Of a DNA stretch of 64,000 nt, positions 15,525 to 24,115 are shown one piece after another. The position numbers and the translations under genes were made by a program. Every line of letters begins with the position of its first letter. Within the stretch, counting starts at the first letter, position 1. The notes under the pieces were generated by a model that worked only from the letters and a program-made list of their open reading frames with translations, was not told where the DNA came from and made no database searches. The DNA comes from Palsa-870 sp039935415 (GTDB taxonomy: Bacteria; Chloroflexota; Dormibacteria; Dormibacterales; Dormibacteraceae): contig JBDTKH010000028.1 in the NCBI GenBank assembly GCA_039935415.1, positions 1-64,000 on the forward strand. Direction: 5' to 3'.

Positions 15525-17254
15525 GCGGTCTGCTTTCGGACATCGGGATCTGCGTGGCGGCAGCCGCGCTGCTTGCCCTGGTCGGCCATCGTCTCAAGCA
15601 GCCGCTGATCCTCGCGTACCTGGTTACCGGCGTCGTGATCGGGCCCCACGCTGGCCTAGCCCTGGTCACCGACCAGGCCAGCATCTCGACGGTCGCCGAG
15701 ATCGGCTTGATCCTGTTGCTCTTCATCATCGGCCTCGAGATCGACCTGAAGAAGCTCGCGTCCGCCGGGCCGGCCGTGCTTCTCACCGGCGCGCTTCAGG
15801 TGCCGATCTGCGCCGCGCTCGGCCTGGGCTTCTTCTGGCTGCTCGGGGAGCGGGTCGCCCCTCACAACTATTCGCTCGTGTACCTCGCCGCGTGCATGAG
15901 TCTGTCGAGCACGCTGATCGTCGTCAAGCTCCTGTACGACAAGCACGAGCTCGACACTCTTCCGGGCCGGATCACCCTCGGAGTGCTCGTGATCCAGGAC
16001 CTGTGGGCGGTCGCGATGATCGCCGTCCAACCCAACCTCGAGAACCCCAATCTCCTGCCGCTCGCGTTCTCGCTGTGGAAGGGCGCGCTCCTGGTCACCA
16101 CCGGCCTGGCGCTCTCCAAGTACGTCCTCCCATACCTGTTTCGCGCGGTCGCGAAGGTGCCCGAGCTGGTGCTCGTCAGCGCGCTCGCGTGGTGCTTTTT
16201 TCTCGCCGGCGCGGCGGCGTTCATCGGGCTGTCCCGGGAGATGGGCGCGCTGATCGCGGGGATCAGCCTCTCTACGTTTCCCTACAACCTCGACGTCATG
16301 GCAAAGGCGGTCAGCATCAGGGACTTCTTCGTCACGCTGTTTTTCGTCGCACTGGGCATGCAGATCACGGTGCCGAGCCTGCACGTGGTCGAGATCGCGC
16401 TGGCGGCTTCGGCCTTCGTCATTGTCAGCCGCCTCTCGGTCGTGCCGATCCTCTACGCGCTGCACCTCGGCCACCGGGCCAGCCTGCTGCCGGCGATCAA
16501 CCTCGCGCAGGTGAGCGAGTTCTCGATCGTGATCGCCTCGCTTGGCCTGGCGCGAAACCAGATCCCGCCCGACATCCTGACCATCGTCATCATCACGTTC
16601 GCGATCACGTCGGTCGTGTCGACCTACATGATCAACTCCAGCCACGCGGTCCAACGGGCGCTGAGCAGAGTCTTGAAGCTGTTCCGGATCCGCGACCTGG
16701 ACGTGGGGGAGAATGCACCTGAGCAGATTGAAGGTCGCTCGGAGACGATCATCTTCCTGGGCTTCTTCCGCGACGCCAGCTCGATGTTGCTAGAGCTCGA
16801 AAATGAAGGGAACGCGATCGAGGCGCAGGTGTTGCTCGACAAGGTCCTGGTCATCGATTTCAACCCCACGGTGATGCGGGAGCTGCGCCTTCGCGGCATC
16901 AGCTGCGTCTACGGCGACATTGCGCATGGTGACACGCTGCATCACGTGGGCATCACGGATGCGGAGCTCATCATCTGCAGCATCACCGACGACATCCTCC
17001 GCGGCACCGACAACCTGCGGCTGCTGCGGAATGCACGAGCTGCGTGCCCCAAAGCCAAGGTGATGCTGACCACTGACCACATCCCGCAGGCGCTGTACTT
17101 TTACGAAGCCGGCGCCGACATCGTGTACATCCCGCGCCTGCACTCCGCTCCGCAGATCGCCCGCATGCTGACGCTCGGGCTGGTCGAAGGCTTCGAAGAG
17201 ACGCGCGCAGCCGAGATCGAAAAGCTGTCGGTGCGGCGCGAGGTCCTAGCCTGA
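15521..17254 (+). CDS. Cation:proton antiporter, CPA2/KefB type, with TrkA-N domain
   Basis: A 577-residue protein. Residues 1-380 hold about 12 membrane helices with the CPA2 motifs HRLKQPLILAYLVTGVVIGP and LLLFIIGLEIDL. Residues 405-560 form a cytoplasmic RCK/TrkA-N nucleotide-binding domain (IIFLGFFRDASSMLLELE, YGDIAHGDTLHHVGI) that would gate transport. It probably exchanges K+ or Na+ for protons. The start TTG 15521 overlaps the preceding stop (TTGA). The next gene starts inside its stop codon, so SDR, antiporter and phosphoesterase form one unit. Confidence 0.9.
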   Translation: MSGLLSDIGICVAAAALLALVGHRLKQPLILAYLVTGVVIGPHAGLALVTDQASISTVAEIGLILLLFIIGLEIDLKKLASAGPAVLLTGALQVPICAALGLGFFWLLGERVAPHNYSLVYLAACMSLSSTLIVVKLLYDKHELDTLPGRITLGVLVIQDLWAVAMIAVQPNLENPNLLPLAFSLWKGALLVTTGLALSKYVLPYLFRAVAKVPELVLVSALAWCFFLAGAAAFIGLSREMGALIAGISLSTFPYNLDVMAKAVSIRDFFVTLFFVALGMQITVPSLHVVEIALAASAFVIVSRLSVVPILYALHLGHRASLLPAINLAQVSEFSIVIASLGLARNQIPPDILTIVIITFAITSVVSTYMINSSHAVQRALSRVLKLFRIRDLDVGENAPEQIEGRSETIIFLGFFRDASSMLLELENEGNAIEAQVLLDKVLVIDFNPTVMRELRLRGISCVYGDIAHGDTLHHVGITDAELIICSITDDILRGTDNLRLLRNARAACPKAKVMLTTDHIPQALYFYEAGADIVYIPRLHSAPQIARMLTLGLVEGFEETRAAEIEKLSVRREVLA

Positions 17255-17889
17255 CTCGCATTCTCGCGGTCGCCGACGAGGTAGATGAATCGCTCAGCGT
17301 CGACAAGCTCTTGCGGCTTGAGCCGGATCTCGCCGTGTCGTGCGGCGACCTGCCGTTCGATTACCTGGAATACCTGGTGAGCCTCCTCGACGTGCCGCTG
17401 ATCTACGTGCCCGGAAACCACGATCCGAGCCTGCGGTTGCCGGACCCGACCTGGGTGCCTCTGCAGAACGAAGTGGTTCAGCCAGGCCCGGCGGGCTGCG
17501 ACAACGTGGACGGCCGCGCCATGGAGGTGGCCGGCCTGCGCGTCGCGGGGCTTGGAGGCAGCATGCGCTACAAGCCGGGCCCAAACCAGTACTCGCAGGC
17601 GCAGATGCGCTGGCGTGTCTTCAATCTTGAAGTGAAGATTCGCCTGAAACAGGCACGTGCTGTACGGAAGCTCGACGTCCTGGTCACCCACGCGCCACCC
17701 TTTGGTGTCGAGACGGCCAAGGACGCCGCCCATATCGGGTTCGTCGCGTTCCAGCGTGTCATTCACGAGTTCCACCCGCTGGTTCTTATCCACGGGCACG
17801 TCCACCCCTATGGGCAGGTGCAGCCAGACCGTCTTGTCGAGGACACGCGAATAGTCAACGCCATACCGTCGCGCGTGGTCGAGGTCTAA
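17251..17889 (+). CDS. Calcineurin-like metallophosphoesterase
   Basis: About 212 residues if translation begins at CTG 17251; the first standard start is TTG 17311. The residues between (ILAVADEVDESL) look like the first strand and metal motif of the family, so the earlier start is preferred; CTG would overlap the antiporter stop (CTGA). Other metal motifs are SCGDLPFDYLEYL, YVPGNHDPS, VTHAPPFG and HGHVHPYG. The usual D-x-H is replaced by DEVDE, which I recall in a subgroup of these phosphoesterases. Substrate unknown. It converges with the next gene with a 4-base overlap. Confidence 0.8.
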   Translation: MTRILAVADEVDESLSVDKLLRLEPDLAVSCGDLPFDYLEYLVSLLDVPLIYVPGNHDPSLRLPDPTWVPLQNEVVQPGPAGCDNVDGRAMEVAGLRVAGLGGSMRYKPGPNQYSQAQMRWRVFNLEVKIRLKQARAVRKLDVLVTHAPPFGVETAKDAAHIGFVAFQRVIHEFHPLVLIHGHVHPYGQVQPDRLVEDTRIVNAIPSRVVEV

Positions 17890-18836
17890 AGCTCCAGCGT
17901 CACCCCAACACCCTCGGCCCGGGCTCGGTCGTAGACGAGGCGGGCGGTGGCGGCGTCCTCGACGGCGAAGCCCGTCGACTTGTAGACGGTGATCTCATCC
18001 GGCGACTGGCGGCCCGGCCGTGTTCCGGCGAACACCTCGCCGAGCTCTGTTACGGCCTCCGGGTCCATGCCCTGCAGCTCGACAGCGCCCGCGGGGGGCG
18101 CGTTGGTCACCGCCCCGCGCCACTCGACGAACACGCGCGATGAGGCGATGGTCTCAGGGTCAAGCTCGGGTCCCCAGGTGCCGCCGATCGAGCTCACGTG
18201 GGCTCCGGTCTTGAGCCACTCACGCCGGAGGACGGGCTCACGGGCATCCGTGCAGCAGGCGATCACGTCGGCCCCGCGGACCGCTTCCTCGAACGAGCTC
18301 GCGACCACCGCCAGCGGATGCCGCGCGGCCAAGGCGCTTGCCTTCTGCGCGTCTCGCGACGCGACGCGGATCTCCTTGAATTCGCGGACGCGTGGAAACG
18401 TCTCCATGTGCGAGCCGCCCTGCACGCCGGCGCCCAGGATCGCAAGCACCGATGCATCGCTTCGAGAGAGTGCCTGTGCCGCCACGGCCGCGGTGCCGCC
18501 GGTCCGGATCGCGGTGATGTAGGTGCCGTCCATCACGACAAGCGGCGCGCCCGTGTCCTCGTCGAACAGCATGATCAGGCCCTGGTGCGACGGCAGCCCA
18601 TGGTGGTCGTTGCCGGGGAAGACCGAAACGAGCTTGACCTCCAGCGCGATCCCTGGCACGTAGCCGGGCATGGCGCCGAGGATTCCGCGCTCGCCGACAC
18701 GCGCGCCCGCCCGTGGCGGGATCGAAGCGATGCCAGATGAGAACACGACCAGCGCCTTCGCTAGCGCGTCGAGCATCGCATCGACGTCGAGGAGGCGCTC
18801 GACGTCTGCGCGCGTCAGGTAGAGGAGCTCGCCCAC
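17886..18836 (-). CDS. Ornithine cyclodeaminase / mu-crystallin family protein
   Basis: A 316-residue NAD-dependent enzyme. It has the N-terminal dimerisation part (YLTRADVERLLDVDAMLDAL), substrate-site residues (PPRAGARVG, GYVPGIALEVKLVSVFPGN) and a Rossmann motif (LAILGAGVQGGSHMETF). Members include ornithine cyclodeaminase, lysine cyclodeaminase, alanine dehydrogenase and ketimine reductase; which one cannot be told. Start GTG 18836 fits the family length; an in-frame ATG at 18890 would add 18 unconserved residues. TATCAT (minus, 18845-18850) lies 8 bases upstream, suggesting a leaderless message. Confidence 0.88.
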   Translation of the reverse strand: MGELLYLTRADVERLLDVDAMLDALAKALVVFSSGIASIPPRAGARVGERGILGAMPGYVPGIALEVKLVSVFPGNDHHGLPSHQGLIMLFDEDTGAPLVVMDGTYITAIRTGGTAAVAAQALSRSDASVLAILGAGVQGGSHMETFPRVREFKEIRVASRDAQKASALAARHPLAVVASSFEEAVRGADVIACCTDAREPVLRREWLKTGAHVSSIGGTWGPELDPETIASSRVFVEWRGAVTNAPPAGAVELQGMDPEAVTELGEVFAGTRPGRQSPDEITVYKSTGFAVEDAATARLVYDRARAEGVGVTLEL

Positions 18837-18916
18837 CGCCCGGCATGATAGCTCGGAGGGATTGTCTCTCCGGGAGATTGCACTCTCCATCACACCCACC
18901 CGACGGCTTACGCCGC

Positions 18917-18954
18917 CGGCACCTTTAAGGGGGAGGACCCCCCTAAAGGTGCCG
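18917..18954. repeat. Long G/C-run inverted repeat
   Basis: Arms of 17 bp (CGGCACCTTTAAGGGGG with CCCCCCTAAAGGTGCCG) separated by AGGA, with one mismatch. Upstream of a 63-codon gene and outside any coding region. A run of G facing a run of C is shared with the inverted repeat at 47751-47770, suggesting a dispersed palindromic (REP-like) element. Confidence 0.6.
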
Positions 18955-19074
18955 AGCCTGGCAAAGCAAGCTCTCGGCACCCCTCCGCCCGCAGGGCTGG
19001 GAGGTGTTTCCATGAGGCGCATTCATCAATTTTCAGGATGGCCGTTGCGATGTTCGATCGCTAGCCTCCATCCC

Positions 19075-19266
19075 GTGACCGTCTATGACGGCGCTGTGAG
19101 GATTCAGGGGAAGGATGGCCGCGAGCTCCACCCGTGGCGCGTCGTCTACTACCGAAGCGGCGTCGGTCTGAGCTACACCACGGTCACTGCTGCGGACGGG
19201 GCCAGTGCCGCTGACCGGGCGCTGGCTCTCGCCGCGCGGCAGCGCCAAACAGCCCGCGCCTCATAG
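19075..19266 (+). CDS. Small hypothetical protein
   Basis: A 63-residue protein from GTG 19075 (TVYDGAVRIQGKDGRELHPW then RVVYYRSGVGLSYTTVTA), with an Ala/Arg-rich helical C-terminus. The first half looks like a compact beta-hairpin domain. An open frame continues upstream, but through the inverted repeat, so the GTG is the sensible start. No family is recognised. Directly followed by the second copy of the structured element. Confidence 0.5.
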   Translation: MTVYDGAVRIQGKDGRELHPWRVVYYRSGVGLSYTTVTAADGASAADRALALAARQRQTARAS

Positions 19267-19275
19267 CCCACTGGC

Positions 19276-19432
19276 CTGGCCGGGCAGCCGGGTTCACCCC
19301 GGCTGCAACTCTGTTCAACTCGCCACCCACTCGTGGCGAGGAGATCGACATCGAAATCCCATCCATAGGAAGGTGAGCAGCGCCTGCGGCAAAGCCGCAC
19401 GCGCGACGAGAGGAAACGCAAGTTTCCTCTCA
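19276..19432. repeat. Structured intergenic element, copy B
   Basis: Second copy of the element at 11853-12017. Hairpins: 19284-19306 (GCAGCCGGG / CCCGGCTGC), 19319-19326 with 19333-19340 (CTCGCCAC / GTGGCGAG), 19385-19399 (TGCGGC-AAA-GCCGCA) and 19408-19417 with 19422-19431 closed by a GCAA tetraloop. The second stem has a different sequence from copy A but still pairs. It lies on the same strand as, and 50 bases before, an MFS exporter gene, where it could act as a leader. A TAACGT next to that start argues the exporter may have its own promoter. Confidence 0.75.
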
Positions 19433-19481
19433 TACTCCAAGGAGTTCGCGCCTCCTAGCCGACTACCCTAACGTCGCGGAC

Positions 19482-20696
19482 GTGAGGGAATTTCTTCGCA
19501 ACGGCAAGCTGCTCACGCTGATGCTCGGCCACCTTACGGTCGACAGCTACGTCGGCGTCATCCCGGTCTTCTATCCGCTGTTGATCGGCAGGTTCAGCCT
19601 CAGCCTCGGCACGGTGGGGCTCGTCAGCCTCGCGTACGGCGGCATGGCGGCGGTGTCGCAGCCGTTGTTCGGAGCCCTCGCGGACCGGTTCGGCACCAGG
19701 CTGACGGGCCTCGCGCTGTGCTGGACCGCGCTGACCTTCGCGCTGATCGGGTTCGTGCCCACGTTTCCGCTCCTGCTCGTGCTCGCATCGGCTTCGGGCC
19801 TTGGGTCGGGCGCGTTCCATCCACTGGGAGCGCTGGACGTCCGGGCCTTGCTGCCCGCGTGGCGGCGCAGCGCGGGGATGTCCATCTACGTCACGGCCGG
19901 GACGGTGGGCGTCGCCGCCGGACCGCTGATCGGCATCCTGGTCTTCGGCGCGTTCGGCGTGCATGGCACTGGTCTCCTCGTCATCCCGGGCCTCGCCACC
20001 GGTGGATACCTCCTGTGGCGGATGCGCCGCGGGGTGCGAGCGCTCGCGACATCGGCGCGTGGCGCTGCCGTGGCTCGCCAGACCGTGCCGTATTTCGCGC
20101 TGGCCGCGGTGATCGGCGTGATGATGTCGCGCAGCTGGACAGTCAACGTCTTCCAGGCGTTCACGCCGACCTGGTACAAGCAGCTCGGCTACGGCCCCGA
20201 GTTCTACGGACCGCTCGCCACGACCCTGGTGCTTGCCAGCGCCGTCGGCACCGTTGGGTGCGGCGCGCTGGCCGACCGTTATGGCAGGCGAACGGTGATC
20301 CTCGTGACCCTGGTCCTCAGCATTCCCGCGGTGTTCCTGTTCACGGCGTTTCCAGGGCCCTGGGCATTCGGCAGCGCGATCCTCATTGGTTTTCTTGCCG
20401 CGTCGACGGCCCCGCTCATGCTGCTGATGGCGCAGCAGCTCATGGCGTCGCGAGCAGGGCTCGCCTCAGGGCTGGTGATGGGTTTGGGGTTCGTCACCGG
20501 CGCGATCGGCGTCCCGATCAACGGCGCGATCGCAGACTCGATCGGCCTGCAGAAGTCGCTGATGACTCACGTGATCCTGGTCATCGCCACGATCGGAATC
20601 GCCTGGTTCCTTCCGCGCGAAGACGAGATGGAGCGCTACTCGCGGCGCCAGGAGGCCGAGCAAACCCATCCCGCGGGGGTGCCATCGGCATCCTGA
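19482..20696 (+). CDS. MFS transporter, fosmidomycin-resistance (Fsr) type
   Basis: A 404-residue protein with 12 predicted membrane helices. The start LRNGKLLTLMLGHLTVDSYV and the motif GALADRFGTRLTG (motif A) and GALADRYGRRTVIL (its repeat in the second half) fit the Fsr branch of the major facilitator superfamily. It is expected to export small molecules using the proton gradient; the substrate is unknown. Start GTG 19482, with TAACGT at 19469-19474 seven bases upstream. It follows the structured element copy B. Confidence 0.85.
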   Translation: MREFLRNGKLLTLMLGHLTVDSYVGVIPVFYPLLIGRFSLSLGTVGLVSLAYGGMAAVSQPLFGALADRFGTRLTGLALCWTALTFALIGFVPTFPLLLVLASASGLGSGAFHPLGALDVRALLPAWRRSAGMSIYVTAGTVGVAAGPLIGILVFGAFGVHGTGLLVIPGLATGGYLLWRMRRGVRALATSARGAAVARQTVPYFALAAVIGVMMSRSWTVNVFQAFTPTWYKQLGYGPEFYGPLATTLVLASAVGTVGCGALADRYGRRTVILVTLVLSIPAVFLFTAFPGPWAFGSAILIGFLAASTAPLMLLMAQQLMASRAGLASGLVMGLGFVTGAIGVPINGAIADSIGLQKSLMTHVILVIATIGIAWFLPREDEMERYSRRQEAEQTHPAGVPSAS

Positions 20697-20754
20697 CGCT
20701 TTGGCCATGCGCACAATTGGTCACCACAGGAATGTTGCGGAGTAGGCCGCGCGA

Positions 20755-21663
20755 ATGGCGCTGACCACCGACGACCAGATCATGATCGATGTCCGCGACG
20801 ACGCGGCGGCGATGACGTACCTTCTCGCGCTACCGGCGCCGGCACGAATGGACGCGCTCGCGGCCATGCGGGGCATCTCGGTTTTCGACGAAGGGCCGAT
20901 GAGGCTGCTGAAGCAGATCCACGAGCAGGGCGACGGCTTCCGGGTCAACGTCGACGACCCCCGCTACCCCGGCGCGCTCAAACGCCTTGTCGATGCGGAC
21001 GCGTGGGGACAGCTGCGCCGCGACCTGGCGCGCGCGTGGGAGTATCAGCGGTCGGTTCTGCCTGGGCTCCGACATCCCGACCGAGTGGAGGTCGTGTTGA
21101 CGCTGGGCAACCCAGACGACCCGGTCTTCATCGACCGCACGCTTGGTTACTACGGGATGGGCGCCACGCCGGGAAGCATCTGGCTCGTCGCGTGGCCGAC
21201 CGACTACAACCTCACGAGGATCGGTGCCTGCGGCGTGCATGAATTCGCCCACAATCTCCGCACGCCGAACGTCGAGGCTCGATTCAACCTGGCCGAATGG
21301 GTCGTCCAGGAAGGGCTGGCGGAGCTGTTCACGGTCGAGGTCTGCGGAGCGGCCTCGACGGGAGCCTGGTACTCGGCCCTGACCGGCCCGGCTCTCGATG
21401 ACGCGTTCGCCAAGGTCACCGCCGCGTTTGGCACGGGCAACTCGTTCCCCGACTGGACCCCGTACGTGCTGGGCGACGACATCGCCGGACGCATGGGCCT
21501 TCGACCGCACGGCATCCCGCACATGGGCGGCTATGCCGTCGGGCGGCTCATCGTCGAGCGCTACCTGGCCGCCAACGGGCTCAAGGCAGCTCAGGCGATA
21601 GTACGACCGACGTGTGAGATCCTCGCGGGCGCGGGCGTCAAGCCGGACTCGACCGGGCCATGA
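20755..21663 (+). CDS. DUF2268-like putative zinc protease
   Basis: A 302-residue protein with ACGVHEFAHNLR (HExxH) near residue 162 and EWVVQEGLAELF about 25 residues on, whose Glu would be the third zinc ligand. This is the pattern of YjaZ/DUF2268 predicted Zn proteases. The N-terminal segment is helical; there is no signal peptide, so it acts in the cytosol unless exported otherwise. Start ATG 20755. The last 26 bases overlap a convergent, frameshifted membrane-protein gene. Confidence 0.8.
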   Translation: MALTTDDQIMIDVRDDAAAMTYLLALPAPARMDALAAMRGISVFDEGPMRLLKQIHEQGDGFRVNVDDPRYPGALKRLVDADAWGQLRRDLARAWEYQRSVLPGLRHPDRVEVVLTLGNPDDPVFIDRTLGYYGMGATPGSIWLVAWPTDYNLTRIGACGVHEFAHNLRTPNVEARFNLAEWVVQEGLAELFTVEVCGAASTGAWYSALTGPALDDAFAKVTAAFGTGNSFPDWTPYVLGDDIAGRMGLRPHGIPHMGGYAVGRLIVERYLAANGLKAAQAIVRPTCEILAGAGVKPDSTGP

Positions 21664-21974
21664 GGTACAGGCCTGCCGTATAGGCGACCACGGCGATGGC
21701 AAAGAAGCTCGCCTGGCCCATGAGCCCTAACGCGGAGATGACGATGAGCAGTCCGAAGGCCGCGTGGAGCTGGAGCAGCAGCGGGCCCATGAAGGATCGC
21801 CCACGTCACGCTCTGCGCCACGCCGCCGAAGTATTCAGGCGGCTTGGCGCCGGGATGGTTCTGGGGAATGTCGACGAAGAGGTTCGTCGCCATGCCGAGC
21901 AGGAACTGGATGACGAGCATGATCATCGCCGAGAGAAATCCCCCGACCATGGTCCGCCGCACGGCCTCTGACAC
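21638..21974 (-). pseudogene. Small membrane protein, frameshifted near 21790
   Basis: From GTG 21974 the frame reads a helix (GGFLSAMIMLVIQFLLGMAT then NLFVDIPQNHPG) and runs to VTWAILH. The natural continuation (GPLLLQLHAAFGLLIVISAL and AVVAYTAGLYLMA, stop at 21638) is in another frame beginning at 21790. Joined, they make a protein of about 112 residues with three helices. A one-base error or mutation in the stretch TTCATGGGCCC would explain it; a programmed shift is less likely as no slippery heptamer is visible. Function unknown. Confidence 0.6.
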
Positions 21975-21985
21975 GGCGACCAGTC

Positions 21986-21991
21986 TATGGT
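21986..21991 (+). promoter_or_regulatory. Candidate leaderless -10 of the haemoglobin gene
   Basis: TATGGT ends 6 bases before GTG 21998; no Shine-Dalgarno is present. Confidence 0.35.
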
Positions 21992-21997
21992 CGTTTC

Positions 21998-22387
21998 GTG
22001 CTGAACCGAAGCGTGTACGAGCTCGCCGGCGGTGAGCCGGCGTTCCGGCTGCTCGTCGAGCGCTTCTACGCGCGCGTGGCCCAGGACGACATGCTACGCG
22101 CCGTCTATCCGGACGAAGACCTGGCGGGCGCGACCGAGCGGTTGACCATGTTCCTCGTCCAGTACTGGGGCGGGCCCAAGACGTACAGCGAGCGGCGCGG
22201 GCATCCTCGCCTGCGCATGCGCCACCAGCCGTTCGCGATCGGCCGGCGGGAGCGCGACGCCTGGCTGGATCACATGACGGCGGCGGTCGAGTCAATGGAC
22301 TTTCCGCCGGCGGTGCGCAAAGCGCTCGACGACTACTTCGAGACGGCGTCGACCGCGATGATCAACACCCCGACGGCTCCGCTTTAG
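21998..22387 (+). CDS. Truncated haemoglobin, group II (trHbO-like)
   Basis: A 129-residue globin. It has the group II layout: YELAGGEPAFRLLVERFYARV at helices A-B, YPDEDLAGATERLTMFLVQYWGGP, then HPRLRMRHQPFAIG, in which the His of MRHQPF is the proximal haem ligand, followed by the RDAWLDHM helix. Such proteins bind O2 and may protect against nitric oxide or redox stress. Start GTG 21998. The last 26 bases overlap the end of the convergent DUF2254 gene. Confidence 0.9.
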   Translation: MLNRSVYELAGGEPAFRLLVERFYARVAQDDMLRAVYPDEDLAGATERLTMFLVQYWGGPKTYSERRGHPRLRMRHQPFAIGRRERDAWLDHMTAAVESMDFPPAVRKALDDYFETASTAMINTPTAPL

Positions 22388-24047
22388 CGGGCTCGGGCGC
22401 GACTGCGGGCGCAACCGGCACGGGCGGCACCAGGTCGGGCGGCACGATCGGTGCCTGCTCGATCTCCAGGGTCAGCGCGCGGCCCGCGGCCTTGGCGCGC
22501 CGCAAGGCCGCGCGGAGGCGCGGGATCTCGGCGCGCAACGGCTGCTCCACCCAGTCGAACGAGATCACGCGCTCGTTGACCTCCCAGAAGAGCCCGTTCT
22601 GCATCGACTCCATGCGATCGAGCACCGCATCGACAAAGTCGGGCGGGGCCGCGGCGATGCCTTCGACCAGCACGCGCGCTACGTCTTTCTGCTCGGCGGC
22701 CATCGCCCAGAAGGTGAGCTTGGCGACGCCCTTGAACATGCCGTTCAGCCCGATGGGCCGCGCGTTGGGGATCAGGTCGAGAAAGTTGCGGACCAACAGC
22801 TGCGCCAGCCGGTGGGTCACCTGCGGATCCAGCGCGCGGGCCTCGATCGCAAGGTCCGCCACGTCCTCGGCGGCGGCGCCGAAGATTGCCGGCATGCCCG
22901 CCTCATCGAAGTGCCGGCCGTACCGGAGGAGGTGGGCCGCAGTCTCGGTCGACAGGTCCGGCCGCCACTCGAGCGCGCCGATGGCGAACCGCCGGTACTC
23001 GTTCATGATCACGGATGCGAAGGTGGGAGCCTCTCGGTTGATCGCCGTGCGAAGGTACGTGTTGAAGAAACGGAGGCAGAGCTCCGCGGCCTCTGGGTCG
23101 CCGACCTCGATCGCAGCAAGGCCGACCTTTCGCGTCGCGACAGCGATCGCGTGGATCGCCTCTTTGCGGTGCACCGGCGTGAGGCCGACCAGGTCGACGA
23201 AGTTCGAGAACACCGTGTAGGTGAACCAAGTCCTGGCCCGGTTCACCTCCGCAATGATCTGGTCGGATGCGCCGGGCATCTCGGCGTGCCCGACCTGGAA
23301 CCACTCCGGCCGAAACGCCTTCTTGGCGCGCAGGTAGTCCTCGACCAGGAACTGCCCGAGCACCTCGATGCTCAGCACGCAAACAGGCATGTCGCCGAAC
23401 TGGACCGACCCGAACGCGATGTCCGTCACCTGTGCGATGCATGTCATCAGCGCGTCGCGATGCCCGCGGTTGTTCGGCTTGTTCGCTGATGCCTTCAGCT
23501 GGCGCCTCGCCTGTCGCATGATGCCGGCGACCAGGCTCTCGGCTCGCATCACCCCGAAGATGTAGCCGACGTAAGGCAGCAGGATCCCGAAGTTGACCAG
23601 CGCGAGGATCTCCGCCACGCCTACGCTCCACATCGGGACGTAGGTGGGCTTCACCTCGCTGCGGACGAGGAACGTGTAAAGGATCGAGGCCAGTGCGAAG
23701 CTCAGCACCAGCGCGTTGAGCGGGTTGCGCGTGAAGATGCCGATGATGCGCGGCGAGTAGCGCGATGACGTCGTCTGGATGCCGAAGACAACCGCGATGA
23801 GGACGATGCTCAGCGTCACTCCCTCGGCGCCACCGACCAGGCCGAGCACGCCGCCGGCGGCCGCCGAATCTGGCGTGAAGAAATCCCTCAGCGAGGCGTA
23901 GTGGGCGGCGTCGAGAAAGCCGAAGAAGACGAACACCATGAGGGCGACAGAGACGAGGGCGAGGCCGGACAGCGCGGTTCCCACCCAACCGACCGAGGTG
24001 GTCCGGTCAGACAGCCGCGAGCCCAGCTTGCGACCCTCGTCAGGCAT
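22362..24047 (-). CDS. DUF2254 membrane protein
   Basis: A 561-residue protein. The first 175 residues contain four membrane helices and the DUF2254 signature QTTSSRYSPRIIGIF followed by RNPLNALVLSFALAS. The rest is a large soluble helical domain with a Pro/Ala-rich tail (VPPVPVAPAVAPEPAKAE). The family is a predicted inner-membrane protein without an established role. Start ATG 24047. It is single, convergent with the haemoglobin gene and divergent from the HAD phosphatase gene. Confidence 0.85.
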   Translation of the reverse strand: MPDEGRKLGSRLSDRTTSVGWVGTALSGLALVSVALMVFVFFGFLDAAHYASLRDFFTPDSAAAGGVLGLVGGAEGVTLSIVLIAVVFGIQTTSSRYSPRIIGIFTRNPLNALVLSFALASILYTFLVRSEVKPTYVPMWSVGVAEILALVNFGILLPYVGYIFGVMRAESLVAGIMRQARRQLKASANKPNNRGHRDALMTCIAQVTDIAFGSVQFGDMPVCVLSIEVLGQFLVEDYLRAKKAFRPEWFQVGHAEMPGASDQIIAEVNRARTWFTYTVFSNFVDLVGLTPVHRKEAIHAIAVATRKVGLAAIEVGDPEAAELCLRFFNTYLRTAINREAPTFASVIMNEYRRFAIGALEWRPDLSTETAAHLLRYGRHFDEAGMPAIFGAAAEDVADLAIEARALDPQVTHRLAQLLVRNFLDLIPNARPIGLNGMFKGVAKLTFWAMAAEQKDVARVLVEGIAAAPPDFVDAVLDRMESMQNGLFWEVNERVISFDWVEQPLRAEIPRLRAALRRAKAAGRALTLEIEQAPIVPPDLVPPVPVAPAVAPEPAKAEPSGC

Positions 24048-24103
24048 GCGTCGAACTCACTGACACGGCATGGGCGATCCTAGGCGATTGGCACGGCCCT
24101 AGC

Positions 24104-24109
24104 TACATT
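24104..24109 (+). promoter_or_regulatory. Candidate leaderless -10 of the HAD gene
   Basis: TACATT ends 6 bases before GTG 24116, the same spacing as at 64, 21998 and 46453. Confidence 0.4.
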
Positions 24110-24115
24110 TGGTAG

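Noticed and set aside
19439..19444. AAGGAG as a Shine-Dalgarno for the MFS gene
   Set aside because: It lies about 38 bases before the GTG, far beyond normal spacing, and is paired in a small hairpin.
21780..21800. Programmed ribosomal frameshifting in the small membrane gene
   Set aside because: No X-XXY-YYZ slippery sequence or downstream pseudoknot is visible; error or mutation is simpler.
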